Positions 1 to 8,606 of a stretch of DNA of 32,576 nt are shown piece after piece. Position 1 is the first letter of the stretch. Every line of letters starts with the position of its first letter. The notes under the pieces were generated by a model. That model saw nothing but the letters and a program-made list of their open reading frames with translations. It did not search any database and was not told the DNA's origin. The position numbers were made by a program, and so were the translations under genes. The DNA comes from Actinophytocola sp036402745. GTDB taxonomy: Bacteria > Actinomycetota > Actinomycetes > Mycobacteriales > Pseudonocardiaceae. The DNA is taken from NCBI RefSeq assembly GCF_036402745.1, contig NZ_DASWSJ010000385.1, positions 1-32,576 of the forward strand, read 5' to 3'.

Positions 1-452
1 CGTCACCCCCGGCGCCGGTCACCGTGACGCTTCCAGCCTCCAGCCCGTCCCGCATGTGTGCTCCCGAAGTAGTTAGTCGGTCAACCACGCTGGCAAGACT
101 AGGCCCGGCCCGCACCGCCGGCTCGCCCCGTGCCGTGCCGGGCCGGGTCGCGGTGGGTTCCGACCGCTACATCCCGAACGCCGCCATGACCTTGCGGACC
201 GCCTCGACGACCGGCACCAGGCGGGTCGGCCGAGATGCGGGGCTGGCGACCCCGGAACGCAAGGGATCCCCGTGGTGCTGCCAGGTCGGGGGTCCGTCAG
301 CACCACGGGGACAACTGGCTCATCGTCGGAGGGCGTCGCCGGTGTTACACCTCCGGCGGGTGTTTCAGTTCGTATCTCGCGCGAGCCTCGCAACTCCTTC
401 ATTCATAAGCCGGTCTATGTCCAACAGCCGGTCACTCTGGGGGAGTGTTCAC
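1..452. other. no convincing gene; leader region of the peroxidase gene
   Basis: I see no complete gene in this stretch. On the minus strand a short frame ends with a TAG at 167-169 and reads RLVPVVEAVRKVMAAFGM before the stop. That looks like the amphipathic C-terminus of some protein, but no start codon or family-specific motif is present upstream, so it may be a relic of a truncated gene or chance. Base composition is less GC-biased at 360-450 than in the flanking genes, which fits a promoter/leader region for the gene starting at 453. I could not assign -35/-10 boxes with confidence. Confidence 0.4.
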
Positions 453-2114
453 ATGAGACAGCAGCATGGGCAGGACGATTTCTTCGTCGTCGGTGAGGGC
501 GTGCTCGAGTTCGACGGGCACGGTGCGCCGTCGACCCGCCGGCCGTCGAGTGACGAGGAGCTGCGGCGGTTCCGGTTCTCCCGGCTCGGGCCGGAGGGGG
601 TGCTCCTCGACGAGCAGACCAGGACCACGCTGGCCACCGCGATCACCGCCGCGGGCACCCAGCCGGACTCGGCGGTGCCGGCCGGGTTCACCTACCTCGG
701 CCAGTTCGTCGACCACGACCTCACGATGGACCGGACCGCGGCGCTGCTCGGCGAGGACGTGAACCTCGACGAGCTGCGGCAGGGCCGGTCCCCGGCGCTG
801 GACCTGGACTCCGTGTACGGCCGCGGTCCGGACGACCGGCACGACCGGGCGTTCTACGCCGCCGACGGGGTACAGCTCAAGGTGGGCCGGACCTCGGCGA
901 CGACGTTCCCCGACAACCGGGTGAACGTGGCGCTGGAGGGCTTCGACCTGCCCCGGGTCGGCGGGTCCGCCGGCACCCACGCGGACCGCCGGCAGCCGCT
1001 CATCCCGGACGCCCGCAACGACGAGAACCTCGCGGTCGCGCAGACCCACCTGGCGTTCATCCGCTTCCACAACCGGGTGGTCGAGGAGCTCGCGCTCAAG
1101 GGCCTGACCGGGCGCCGGCTGTTCACCGCGGCGCGCGAGCAGGTCGTGCGGCACTACCAGTGGATGCTGCGTACCGACTTCCTCCCGCGGATCGTCGACC
1201 CCGCGATCGTCACCGACGTGTTCACCCACGGCCGCCGGTTCTTCGAGGCGCCGGGCCACGGGCACGGCCACCACGGGCAGCCGCCGACGATGCCGATCGA
1301 GTTCGCGGTGGCGGCCTACCGGCTGGGCCACAGCCTGATCCGCGGCGCGTACCAGTGGAACCGGGTGTTCAACAGCACGGGCCCCGGCGCGATCGCGACC
1401 CTGTTGCAGCTGTTCACGTTCACCGGCGTGGCCGGCAACTTCCAGCCGGGCGCGGGGATTCCCGACCTGGACGACCCGAACTCGGGCACCGTGGACACGC
1501 TGCCGACCAACTGGATCGCGGACTTCCGCAGGCTCTACGACTTCACCGAGGCGGGCCGGCCGGACCTCGCCGCGCCGGCCGAGGCGGGCGGCGGCAACGT
1601 GACCAAGCGGCTCGACACGCTCATGGTCGACCCGCTGGCGCAGCTGCCGGCCGGCACGTTCGGCGGTCGCGGCACCCAGTTCCCGGCCATCCAGCGCAAC
1701 CTCGCGTTCCGCAACCTCACGCGGGCGAACATGGTGCGCCTGGCGAGCGGCCAGCAGCTGGCGAAGCTCCTGCGCGTGGAGCCGCTGACCGCCGAGCAGA
1801 TCCTGAGCGGCGACCAGGGCGCGAGCCTGGCCGCGCTCACCCCCGCGCAGAAGTCCGCCGTCACCGCCGCGACCCCGCTGTGGTTCTACGTCCTGCGCGA
1901 GGGCGAGTTCAACGGCGGCCGCCTCGGCCCGGTCGGCGGCCGCGTCGTCGCGGAGGTGTTCCACCGCGCGATGGAGGGCAGCCGCACGTCGGTCGTCCGC
2001 GAGCCGTCGTGGCGGCCCACGCTGGGCCCGGACAAGCACACCTTCCGGATGACCGACCTGCTCCTGTTCGCCTTCGAGGGAAAGGCGGACCTGCTCAACC
2101 CCCTCGGCGACTGA
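453..2114 (+). CDS. animal-type (MPO-like) heme peroxidase
   Basis: 553-residue protein of the peroxidase-cyclooxygenase superfamily (An_peroxidase fold), which uses heme and H2O2 to oxidise small substrates or halides. The distal heme signature is clear: LGQFVDHDLTMD at residues 82-93 supplies the distal Gln84 and His88, with Asp87 at the site that forms an ester to heme in myeloperoxidase. LDLDSVYG (about 106-113) matches the LDxSxVYG segment of the family, DARNDEN (about 176-182) carries the catalytic-type Arg178, and YRLGHSLI (279-286) gives the proximal His283. The ATG at 453 is preceded by GGGGGAG about 8 bases upstream. A longer in-frame extension to the left exists but has no coding character. 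No signal peptide or membrane segment is visible, so a cytoplasmic bacterial peroxidase is likely. It is a single gene, 129 bases before the next one. Confidence 0.9.
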   Translation: MRQQHGQDDFFVVGEGVLEFDGHGAPSTRRPSSDEELRRFRFSRLGPEGVLLDEQTRTTLATAITAAGTQPDSAVPAGFTYLGQFVDHDLTMDRTAALLGEDVNLDELRQGRSPALDLDSVYGRGPDDRHDRAFYAADGVQLKVGRTSATTFPDNRVNVALEGFDLPRVGGSAGTHADRRQPLIPDARNDENLAVAQTHLAFIRFHNRVVEELALKGLTGRRLFTAAREQVVRHYQWMLRTDFLPRIVDPAIVTDVFTHGRRFFEAPGHGHGHHGQPPTMPIEFAVAAYRLGHSLIRGAYQWNRVFNSTGPGAIATLLQLFTFTGVAGNFQPGAGIPDLDDPNSGTVDTLPTNWIADFRRLYDFTEAGRPDLAAPAEAGGGNVTKRLDTLMVDPLAQLPAGTFGGRGTQFPAIQRNLAFRNLTRANMVRLASGQQLAKLLRVEPLTAEQILSGDQGASLAALTPAQKSAVTAATPLWFYVLREGEFNGGRLGPVGGRVVAEVFHRAMEGSRTSVVREPSWRPTLGPDKHTFRMTDLLLFAFEGKADLLNPLGD

Positions 2115-2243
2115 CCGCCGGTACGCCCGTCCGGCCTGGTGGGCACGCCCGGGCCGGGCGGTGGCGGTCGGCGCGCCCGCACCGATGAGTTCCGCGGGCG
2201 CGGGCCGTCACACGACGGGAAGGTTGCCGACGGAGGAGTCCTG

Positions 2244-2804
2244 ATGCGTGAGCTGATCGTCACCGAGAACATCACCCTGGACGGCGTGATCGACGCGGCC
2301 GCGGGCTGGTTCGCCCCGGCCGGCGCTGCCGGGGTGGACCAGTCCGACGTCATCGCCGCGATCGCCGAGCACCGGGCGGCGGCGGACGGTTTCCTCGTGG
2401 GCCGGGTGACCTTCGAGCAGCTGCGCGGCTACTGGCCGAAGCAGACCGACGACCGGACCGGCGTCGCCGGCTACCTCGACACGGTGGCGAAGTACGTGGT
2501 GTCCAGCACCCTCGACGACCCGCGGTGGGCGAACACGACCGTGCTGCGCGGCCCGCTGGCGGAGGAGATCCTGGCCCTGAAGTCGGCCCCGGGCAAGGAC
2601 ATCGTGACGACGGGCAGCCTGCGGCTGGTGCGTGCCCTCATCGCGGCCGGGTCGGTCGACGAGTACCGGCTGTTCGTGTACCCGGTCGTGGTGGGCCGGG
2701 GACAGCGGCTGTTCGAGGACGCCACCGGGGTCGGCGGGCTGCGCCTGGTGGAGACCCGCCCGTTCCGCTCGGGCGTGGTGCTGCTGCGCTACCGTCCCGC
2801 GTAG
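2244..2804 (+). CDS. dihydrofolate reductase family protein (RibD C-terminal fold)
   Basis: 186-residue protein of the RibD C-terminal/DHFR-like NADPH-dependent reductase superfamily. It opens with the family pattern of an early beta-strand followed by SLDG/TLDGV (here ITLDGVID, residues 10-17), then FLVGRVTFEQLRGYWP (50-65), which corresponds to the GRxTYE..xxWP segment. Later come TTGSLRLVRALIAAGSVDEYRL (112-133), matching the GSxxLxxxLLxxGLVDEY motif, and YPVVVGRGQRLF (136-147). It is typical in length for stand-alone actinobacterial members, whose substrate is usually unknown; a true folate role is not implied. The ATG at 2244 follows a strong GGAGGAG at 2232-2238. The gene downstream begins 26 bases after the stop, so the two may be co-transcribed. 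Confidence 0.9.
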   Translation: MRELIVTENITLDGVIDAAAGWFAPAGAAGVDQSDVIAAIAEHRAAADGFLVGRVTFEQLRGYWPKQTDDRTGVAGYLDTVAKYVVSSTLDDPRWANTTVLRGPLAEEILALKSAPGKDIVTTGSLRLVRALIAAGSVDEYRLFVYPVVVGRGQRLFEDATGVGGLRLVETRPFRSGVVLLRYRPA

Positions 2805-2830
2805 ACATCAGGTTCCCGATCGGAGGTCAC

Positions 2831-3100
2831 GTGGCAGGCACGGCAAGGGACATCGAGCGCGGGTACCCCACCGACGAGGTCGTGGCGAAGCTACGGCGCC
2901 TCGCGGACGCCCTGGAGTCCGGGACCGCGTTCCGGATCCAGATCGCGGGCGAGCGCGTCCGGGTCCCGGCCCGCGCGGAGTTCTCCATCGAGCACGAACG
3001 CGGTGCCGACGAGGAGGAGGTCGAGTTCCAGCTCAAGTGGACCCTCGCCGACACCGACCCCGACGCCGACCCCGACGAGGACGCCGGGACGGTCGTCTAG
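2831..3100 (+). CDS. amphi-Trp domain-containing protein
   Basis: 89-residue acidic protein of the amphi-Trp domain family (TIGR04354-like), small proteins of unknown function named for an amphipathic C-terminal strand ending in Trp. The features are an N-terminal helix rich in Arg/Ala/Leu (VVAKLRRLADALESG, residues 17-31), a central GERVRVPARAEFSIEHE (about 40-56) and the diagnostic strand EVEFQLKWTL (about 63-72). The tail is Asp/Pro-rich (repeated DPDA/DPDE). The GTG start at 2831 is set by the Shine-Dalgarno CGGAGG at 2821-2826. It follows the reductase gene by 26 bases and precedes the PGPGW gene by about 60 bases. I know of no experimentally defined function. Confidence 0.82.
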   Translation: MAGTARDIERGYPTDEVVAKLRRLADALESGTAFRIQIAGERVRVPARAEFSIEHERGADEEEVEFQLKWTLADTDPDADPDEDAGTVV

Positions 3101-3158
3101 CGCCGCCCGGTCGCCGGGCTCGTCCGATTTGTCGCGGGACGCTCCGGCGCGGGTGACA

Positions 3159-3584
3159 ATGGCGATCACTATGGCTGGTACCAACCATCTCAAGCGGGTG
3201 ACCATCGCGGTCGTCGGTGGGGTCGTCCTCGTGGTCGGCGTCGCGTTGCTCGTTCTGCCCGGGCCCGGCTTGTTGCTGGTGCTCGCCGGTCTCCTCATCC
3301 TCGCCAACGAGTTTCCCGCGCTCGAGCGGTACGTCGACCCCGTGCAGGAGCGGGCGATGAAGGCCGCCGAGGACAGCGTGGCCTCGCCGTTGCGGATCGC
3401 CGGGTCCGTGTGCGTCGGGCTGGCGCTCGTCGGCGGGGGTGTGGCCTGGGGTCTCGTGCCCGAGCTGCCGCTCGGCGGGTGGAGCACCGGGTCGAGCCTG
3501 ATCCTCTCCGGCGTCGTCCTGTTCGTCCTGCTGATCTGGAGCTACCGCCGGGTCAACGCCGGCCGCGACGACGCCCGCCCGTAG
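3159..3584 (+). CDS. small integral membrane protein, PGPGW family
   Basis: 141-residue protein with the PGPGW-type core (PF09656-like): a hydrophobic helix VTIAVVGGVVLVVGVALLVL (about 14-33), then the turn PGPG followed by a second hydrophobic stretch LLLVLAGLLILANEFP, then RYVDPVQERAMKAAED. Two further hydrophobic stretches lie near residues 78-96 and 109-127, so four membrane passes are likely. Function is unknown; members are often predicted to be regulated by or associated with cell-envelope stress. The start is uncertain: GTG 3153, ATG 3159 and ATG 3171 are all in frame and none has a good ribosome-binding site. I chose 3159. It ends in a basic tail RRVNAGRDDARP, expected to face the cytoplasm. 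Confidence 0.8.
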   Translation: MAITMAGTNHLKRVTIAVVGGVVLVVGVALLVLPGPGLLLVLAGLLILANEFPALERYVDPVQERAMKAAEDSVASPLRIAGSVCVGLALVGGGVAWGLVPELPLGGWSTGSSLILSGVVLFVLLIWSYRRVNAGRDDARP

Positions 3585-3626
3585 AACCGGCCGGCTCACG
3601 GCCGAAGTGGACGTTTCCCGGCCACT

Positions 3627-3644
3627 TGTGGCAACGTGCCGCGG
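3627..3644. promoter_or_regulatory. probable LacI-family operator, half-conserved
   Basis: The sequence TGTGGCAACGTGCCGCGG contains the complete left half (TGTGGCAACG) of the perfect palindrome found at 15364-15381 and a degenerate right half. It sits 22 bases upstream of the hydrolase start codon at 3666. An inverted repeat AAGTGG (3605-3610) / CCACTT (3622-3627) lies just before it. Seen: sequence match and position. Inferred: binding by the LacI-family protein encoded at 13161-14186. Confidence 0.6.
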
Positions 3645-3665
3645 ACGCCGACCGGAGGGAACGCA

Positions 3666-5489
3666 GTGGGTCCTACCCGGCTTGCCGACGGGGTCTACGT
3701 GTTCCCCGACACCTGCAACGTCTACGCCCTGGTGCGGGACCGGGACGCGGTGCTGATCGACTTCGGGGACGGGGAGATCCTCGACCATCTCGCCGAGCTC
3801 GGCGCCGACCGGGTCACCGACGTGCTGGTCACCCACCACCATCGCGACCAGGTGCAGGGCCTGGCCCGGGCGGTGGCGCACGGCGCGCGGATCTGGGTGC
3901 CGCCGTCCGAGCGGGAGCTGTTCGACCAGGTGGACACGCACTGGCAGCGGCGCGAGATCCTCAACTACTACGACCTGCGGCAGGACCGGTTCTCCCTGCT
4001 CGAGCCCGTGCCGGTCAGCGGGACGGTGCCGGAGTACCGGACCCGGCGCTTCGGCGGGTTCGACGTCACCACCCTGCCCACCCCCGGGCACACGCTCGGC
4101 TCGGAGTCCTACCTGGTCGACGTCGGCGGCCGGCGGCTGGCGTTCACCGGCGACCTGATCTACGGGCCGGGCAAGGTCTGGTCGCTCGCTGCCACCCAGT
4201 GGTCCTACTCGGCGGTGGAGGGCGTGTACGCGACGGTGCTGTCGCTCTACGAGCTGCAGGCGCGGCGACCGGACCTGGTGCTGCCGGCGCACGGCGACCC
4301 GATCGCCGAGCCGCGGCCGGCGTTCGACCTGCTCGAGTCCCGGCTGCGGGCCTTCGCCGACTCGCGGCGGGCCACCCCGTGGGACCCGCGCGACCAGTAC
4401 GACCGCCCGTTCGAGGTGCTCACCCCGCACCTGCTGCGCAACAGGACCAGCTTCGCCACCAGCTACGCGCTGCTGTCCGACACCGGCAACGCGCTGCTCA
4501 TCGACTTCGGGCTGGACATGATCGCCGGGCTGCCGGTGGGCTCCGACCGGTCCTCGCGCCGGCCGTGGCTGCCGTCGCTGTCCGCGCTGCGCAGGGACTT
4601 CGGCGTCGACCGGGTCGAGGTGGCGATACCCACGCACTACCACGACGACCACGTGGCCGGGTTCAACCTGCTGCGCGAGGTCGAGGGCACCCAGATCTGG
4701 TCCGAGCGCACGGTCGCCGACGTGCTCGCCGTGCCGTCCCGCTACGACCTGCCCTGCCTGTGGTACGACCCGATCCCGGTGGACCGGGTGCTCGAGGCCG
4801 GCCGCCCGGTGCGGTGGCACGAGTACGAGCTGACCACCTATCCGCTGCCGGGCCACACGCTCTACGCGGTGGCGATCGCGGTCGAGGTGGACGGCAGGCG
4901 GGTCGTGGCGACCGGCGACCAGCAGACCACCACCTGGGAGCCGGGGGTCGAGGCGGAGATCCTGAACCTGCAGTACAAGAACCGGTTCCGGATCGACGAC
5001 TTCGTGGCCAGCGCGGCGTTGTACCGGGAGCTGGCGCCGGACCTGATGATCAGCGGGCACTGGACCCCGCGCGAGGTCGACGCGGACTACCTGGACCTGC
5101 TGGAGGTCAAGGGCGCCGAGCTCGCCCGGCTGCACCGCGAGCTGCTCCCGCTGTCCGATGTGGACTTCGACGCGGAGGGGACCGGCGTGTGGGTCCGGCC
5201 CTACCAGGCCACGGTCGCCGCCGGCCGGCCGCTGACGCTGGAGGTGGAGGCCCGCAACCCGTTCGCCGGCGAGGAGAAGGTCGCCGTCCGGCTGGTCCTG
5301 CCGGCCGGCTGGCGGTGCGACCCGCCGGAGGCCGGCACGACCGTGCCGGGCTTGTCCCACACGACGTTCGAGTTCGAGGTCACCCCGCCGCCGGGGGAGA
5401 GCCGGCGGCGGGCGCGGGTCGGCGCGGACCTGACGGTCGGCAGCTGCCGGTTCGGCCAGCAGGCCGAGGCACTCGTGGACGTGCGGTGA
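3666..5489 (+). CDS. tandem metallo-beta-lactamase-fold hydrolase
   Basis: 607-residue protein with two MBL-fold domains and a C-terminal beta-sandwich. Domain 1 (about 1-230) has THHHRDQ (56-62), GHT with His142, GD with Asp163 and AHG with His209. Its HxHxDH motif is degenerate, the last His being Gln62. Domain 2 (about 260-475) has the canonical THYHDDH (His324, His326, Asp328, His329), His397 in PGHT, Asp418 in TGD and His465, so it should bind two metals. Residues about 490-607 resemble a NEW3/Ig-like domain found in carbohydrate-active proteins. The GTG at 3666 follows CGGAGGGA at 3652-3659; an upstream in-frame GTG at 3636 lies inside the operator and has no such site. There is no signal peptide. 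It heads the LacI-controlled sugar operon and its stop overlaps the glycosidase start (GTGA). The reaction is unknown; ester, lactone or sulfate-ester hydrolysis on a glycan are possibilities. Confidence 0.85.
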   Translation: MGPTRLADGVYVFPDTCNVYALVRDRDAVLIDFGDGEILDHLAELGADRVTDVLVTHHHRDQVQGLARAVAHGARIWVPPSERELFDQVDTHWQRREILNYYDLRQDRFSLLEPVPVSGTVPEYRTRRFGGFDVTTLPTPGHTLGSESYLVDVGGRRLAFTGDLIYGPGKVWSLAATQWSYSAVEGVYATVLSLYELQARRPDLVLPAHGDPIAEPRPAFDLLESRLRAFADSRRATPWDPRDQYDRPFEVLTPHLLRNRTSFATSYALLSDTGNALLIDFGLDMIAGLPVGSDRSSRRPWLPSLSALRRDFGVDRVEVAIPTHYHDDHVAGFNLLREVEGTQIWSERTVADVLAVPSRYDLPCLWYDPIPVDRVLEAGRPVRWHEYELTTYPLPGHTLYAVAIAVEVDGRRVVATGDQQTTTWEPGVEAEILNLQYKNRFRIDDFVASAALYRELAPDLMISGHWTPREVDADYLDLLEVKGAELARLHRELLPLSDVDFDAEGTGVWVRPYQATVAAGRPLTLEVEARNPFAGEEKVAVRLVLPAGWRCDPPEAGTTVPGLSHTTFEFEVTPPPGESRRRARVGADLTVGSCRFGQQAEALVDVR

Positions 5490-7177
5490 CCTACCGGCTG
5501 GAGCTCGACCCGGACCGGCTCGTCGCGGAGATCCGCGGCGCCGACGGCCGGCTGTGGTTCCGCCTGCGCCTGCTTGCCTCGCTGGACACAATGGACGGTC
5601 CGGACGAGACGCTCGGGGTACCGGTGGTGTCCCGGCAGGGCGGCCGGATCGAGGTGCGCTGCGCCAGCTCCCGGTGGCTGGAGCGGACCACGGTCCTCGA
5701 CTGCCACGAGGACCGCCTCGAGCTGCGGACGACCGTGCGCGGGACCGGCACCCTGCTCGGCGCCCACCTGCTCGGCGGCCACCGCCCACCCGGCGGGTTC
5801 CTGCCGAGCGGCTCGGCGCTGCGCACGGTGTTCTCGCCCAACCCCGACCATCCCAGCCGGATCCTGCGCCCCGCGGCCGAGCCCGTGGTGCTCGGCGTGG
5901 TCGGCGACGGCGCCGAGCCCGGCGTCGGCCGGTGGCTGTTCGCGCCCGCGCCGTGGTGTATCGCGGTGACCCGCGACGACGGGGAGTGGGCGGCGCTGGG
6001 GCTCGTCGCGCCGATCGCCGCGCAGACCTTCACCACGATGCACTACACCGGCGGCACCGACGGCTTCTCGATCCGGCTGGACTACGAGGGCCACACGCGG
6101 GTCGACGGCGAGTTCGACACCCCCGCCCTGACCGTCCAGTTCGGACACCCCGACCCGCCGGCGGCGCTGCGGGCCCACCGGGACCTGCTTGTCGAGCGCG
6201 GGCTCGCGCCGTCGGCCAGGACGGACCTGCCGGAACACTGGCGCCAGCCCATGTTCTGCGGCTGGGGTGCCCAGCACCACCTCGCCCTGCGCACCGGCGG
6301 GTCCACGAAGGACTTCGCCACCCAGGCCCACTACGACGGGTTCCTCGGCCACCTCGCCCGGCACGGCGTCGTGCCCGGGACCGTGGTGGTCGACGACAAG
6401 TGGGCCGAGCGCTACGCCACCAGCCGGCCGGACGAGGCCAAGTGGCCCGACCTCGCCGGCTGGATCGCCGACCGGCACGCCCGTGGCCAGCGGGTTCTCC
6501 TGTGGTGGAAGGCATGGGATCCCGACGGCGCGCCCGCCGAGGCGTGCGTGCGCCTGCCGGACGGCACCCCGGTCGCCCTCGACCCCGAGCACCCGCTCGG
6601 CCGGCGGACCGTCGTGGACGCCGTCGAGCACATGATCGGCGCGCTGGACGCGGACGGCCTCAAGGTCGACTTCCTCGCCCGCACCCCGAGCGGCACGGCC
6701 CTGCGGCACGCCGGGCCGTCGTGGGGAGCCGCGCTCCTGCACCGGCTGCTCGGGCTCGTGTACGAGACGGCCAAGCGGCTCAAGCCCGACGCGCTGATCG
6801 TCACCCACACACCCAACCCGGCGTTCACCGACGTCACCGACATGATCCGGCTCAACGACATCCGGATGCTGGACGCGATCGACCCGGCCGGGCCGGTGGT
6901 GCCGCACATGCGCTACCGGCACTCGGTCGTCGCGGCGTCGTGTCCCGGCATGCCGGTCGACAGCGACGGCTGGTGCCTGCCCGACCGGGCGGAGTGGGCG
7001 GCCTACCTGCGCGTCCAGCCCTCACTCGGGGTGCCGGCGCTGTACTACGCGACCCACGTCGACCTCAGCGGTGAGCCGCTGCGGCCCGCGGACCTGGCCG
7101 AGGTCGCCCGGGTGTGGGCGGAGTACCGCCGGGCCCACGGGCTGCGGACCCTTGACGGGGCCCGGTCGGCGTCCTAG
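5486..7177 (+). CDS. putative glycoside hydrolase, clan-D-like TIM barrel (GH27/GH36/GH31 type)
   Basis: 563-residue protein. An N-terminal beta-sandwich (about 1-230) is followed by a (beta/alpha)8-type catalytic region. The catalytic region contains FCGWGAQHH (257-265), TVVVDDKWAERY (299-310), VLLWWKAWDPDG (337-348) and GLKVDFL (391-397); in the last, Asp395 in a K-x-D setting matches the retaining nucleophile of clan GH-D. IRLNDIRMLD (454-463) matches the R-x-x-D-I acid/base segment (Asp458). This points to an alpha-glycosidase acting on galacto-, gluco- or sulfo-sugar linkages, but I cannot place it in a numbered family. Its GTG start overlaps the hydrolase stop by 4 bases, so it is translationally coupled. 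No signal peptide is seen, so it should act on imported oligosaccharide. The operon continues after an operator-containing gap of 76 bases. Confidence 0.75.
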   Translation: MTYRLELDPDRLVAEIRGADGRLWFRLRLLASLDTMDGPDETLGVPVVSRQGGRIEVRCASSRWLERTTVLDCHEDRLELRTTVRGTGTLLGAHLLGGHRPPGGFLPSGSALRTVFSPNPDHPSRILRPAAEPVVLGVVGDGAEPGVGRWLFAPAPWCIAVTRDDGEWAALGLVAPIAAQTFTTMHYTGGTDGFSIRLDYEGHTRVDGEFDTPALTVQFGHPDPPAALRAHRDLLVERGLAPSARTDLPEHWRQPMFCGWGAQHHLALRTGGSTKDFATQAHYDGFLGHLARHGVVPGTVVVDDKWAERYATSRPDEAKWPDLAGWIADRHARGQRVLLWWKAWDPDGAPAEACVRLPDGTPVALDPEHPLGRRTVVDAVEHMIGALDADGLKVDFLARTPSGTALRHAGPSWGAALLHRLLGLVYETAKRLKPDALIVTHTPNPAFTDVTDMIRLNDIRMLDAIDPAGPVVPHMRYRHSVVAASCPGMPVDSDGWCLPDRAEWAAYLRVQPSLGVPALYYATHVDLSGEPLRPADLAEVARVWAEYRRAHGLRTLDGARSAS

Positions 7178-7179
7178 TT

Positions 7180-7213
7180 TGTGGCAACGATCGCATGTGG
7201 GATCGTTGCCACA
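7180..7213. promoter_or_regulatory. LacI-family operator pair upstream of the ABC transporter genes
   Basis: A perfect inverted repeat with 13-base arms, TGTGGCAACGATC (7180-7192) and GATCGTTGCCACA (7201-7213), is separated by 8 bases. It can be read as two overlapping 18-base operators. The right one, TGTGGGATCGTTGCCACA (7196-7213), differs from the palindrome at 15364-15381 at two positions; the left one keeps the TGTGGCAACG half. It lies three bases after the glycosidase stop and 41 bases before the lipoprotein start, so the transporter genes probably have their own repressible promoter. Confidence 0.8.
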
Positions 7214-7253
7214 CACAGTGCCGTTCCCCCTCGATGACGCGGAGGAAAGCCGG

Positions 7254-8606
7254 ATGTCTGCCCGTTTCCCGCGATCGCTGGCCGTCGTCGCGACCGCCGC
7301 ACTCCTGTTGTCCGGCTGTGGTGGCGTCGGCGGGGGTGGCGACGCGGGAGCCTCCGACGGCAAGGTCACGCTTACCACCATGGGCTTCGGCGTCGGCGAC
7401 GAGATCGCCTCGACCAGGGTCGACCTGGCCGACAAGGCGATCGCGCCCTCGAAGGCCAAGATCGGCGGCAACGCGTTCGACCCGCAGCAGTTCCTGTCCG
7501 CGGTCGCCTCGCACACGCCGCCGGACCTGGTCTACATGGACCGCCAGCTGCTGGGCACCTACGCCGCCCGCGGCACGATCGACCCGCTCGGGAGCTGCGT
7601 CGAGAAGGAGCGGATCGACCTCGGCCAGTACCGCGCGCCCGCGCTGGCGGAGATCACGCTCGACGGCAAGCTCTACGGGCTGCCCGAGTTCTACGACAAC
7701 CGGGTCCTGATGATCAACGACGCCTCGCTGCGGAGCGCCGGGATGAGCCCGGACGCGATCGACCCGGGCAACCGCGGCGGGCTCGCCGGTGCCACCGCCA
7801 AGCTGACCGAGAAGAACGGCAAGAACCTCGCCCGCATCGGCTTCGACCCGAAGATCCCGGAGTTCCTGCCGATGTGGGCGAAGGCCAACAGCGTCGACAT
7901 GCTCAGCGCCGACGGCAAGACCGCCAACCTCGACGACCCGAAGCTCGTCGCCGCGCTCGAGTACACGATGAGCCTGATCAACGCCCAGGGTGGCTGGGGC
8001 GCGGTCAAGTCCTTCCGCGACTCGTTCGACTTCTTCGGCGAGAAGAACCCGTTCGCCGCCGACCAGCTCGCCGCGTTCCCGATGGAGGACTGGTACCTCA
8101 ACGTCCTCGCCGACACCTCGCCGAAGGTCGCGTTCACGGTCGCGCCGTTCACCGACGAGCAGGGCAAGCCGGTCGACTGGGCGACGGGCAGCGCGTGGGC
8201 GATCCCGGCGGAGAGCAAGCACAAGGACCAGGCCTGCAAGTGGATCAAGACGATGACCGACTCCGCGTCGTGGATCGCGGCGGCGCAGGCCCGCAAGGAC
8301 AAGCGCGACTCCGAGCACAAGCCGTTCTCCGGCGTCTACACCGGCAACCAGAAGGCCGACGAGAAGATCTTCGGTGAGATCGTGTCGCTCGCCGACTACC
8401 CCGTGTACGACAAGGCCGTCAAGGGCGTGCTGGCCGCGCAGGACTCCGCGTTCTCGACCCCGGCCTCGCCCGCCGGCTCGGAGTTCCGCACGGCGTGGCA
8501 GGACGCGGTGAACCGGGTGCTGTCCGGCAAGCAGTCCCCGGCCGACGCGCTGGCCCAGGCGCAGACCGAAGCCCAGCAGGCGCTCGACAACGCGGCTGGG
8601 AGGTGA
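7254..8606 (+). CDS. ABC sugar transporter, substrate-binding lipoprotein
   Basis: 450-residue extracellular solute-binding protein (family 1, MalE-like). A lipoprotein signal is obvious: basic start MSARFPR, hydrophobic stretch, then lipobox LLSGC with Cys22, followed by a Gly/Asp-rich linker. The mature part shows the family pattern PPDLVYMDRQLLGTYAARG (binding-lobe strand and helix), GKLYGLPEFYDNRVLMIN hinge-type strand and DQLAAFPMEDWYL. The ATG at 7254 is preceded by GGAGGAAAG (7241-7249). It is the first gene of the importer unit, directly behind the operator pair. The stop overlaps the next start by 4 bases. The ligand cannot be read from sequence; context (GH38, clan-D-like glycosidase, aldolase) says a sugar or short oligosaccharide. 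Confidence 0.9.
   Translation: MSARFPRSLAVVATAALLLSGCGGVGGGGDAGASDGKVTLTTMGFGVGDEIASTRVDLADKAIAPSKAKIGGNAFDPQQFLSAVASHTPPDLVYMDRQLLGTYAARGTIDPLGSCVEKERIDLGQYRAPALAEITLDGKLYGLPEFYDNRVLMINDASLRSAGMSPDAIDPGNRGGLAGATAKLTEKNGKNLARIGFDPKIPEFLPMWAKANSVDMLSADGKTANLDDPKLVAALEYTMSLINAQGGWGAVKSFRDSFDFFGEKNPFAADQLAAFPMEDWYLNVLADTSPKVAFTVAPFTDEQGKPVDWATGSAWAIPAESKHKDQACKWIKTMTDSASWIAAAQARKDKRDSEHKPFSGVYTGNQKADEKIFGEIVSLADYPVYDKAVKGVLAAQDSAFSTPASPAGSEFRTAWQDAVNRVLSGKQSPADALAQAQTEAQQALDNAAGR

Noticed and set aside
167..290. Minus-strand frame ending RLVPVVEAVRKVMAAFGM
   Set aside because: Helical-looking tail but no start, no family motif and no length to call a gene; kept only as a note.
3033..5789. Very long open frame on the minus strand opposite the MBL hydrolase
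   Set aside because: Composition is Arg/Gly/Pro/Val/His repeats typical of antisense frames in high-GC genes; no domain motif, and the plus strand has clear enzyme motifs.
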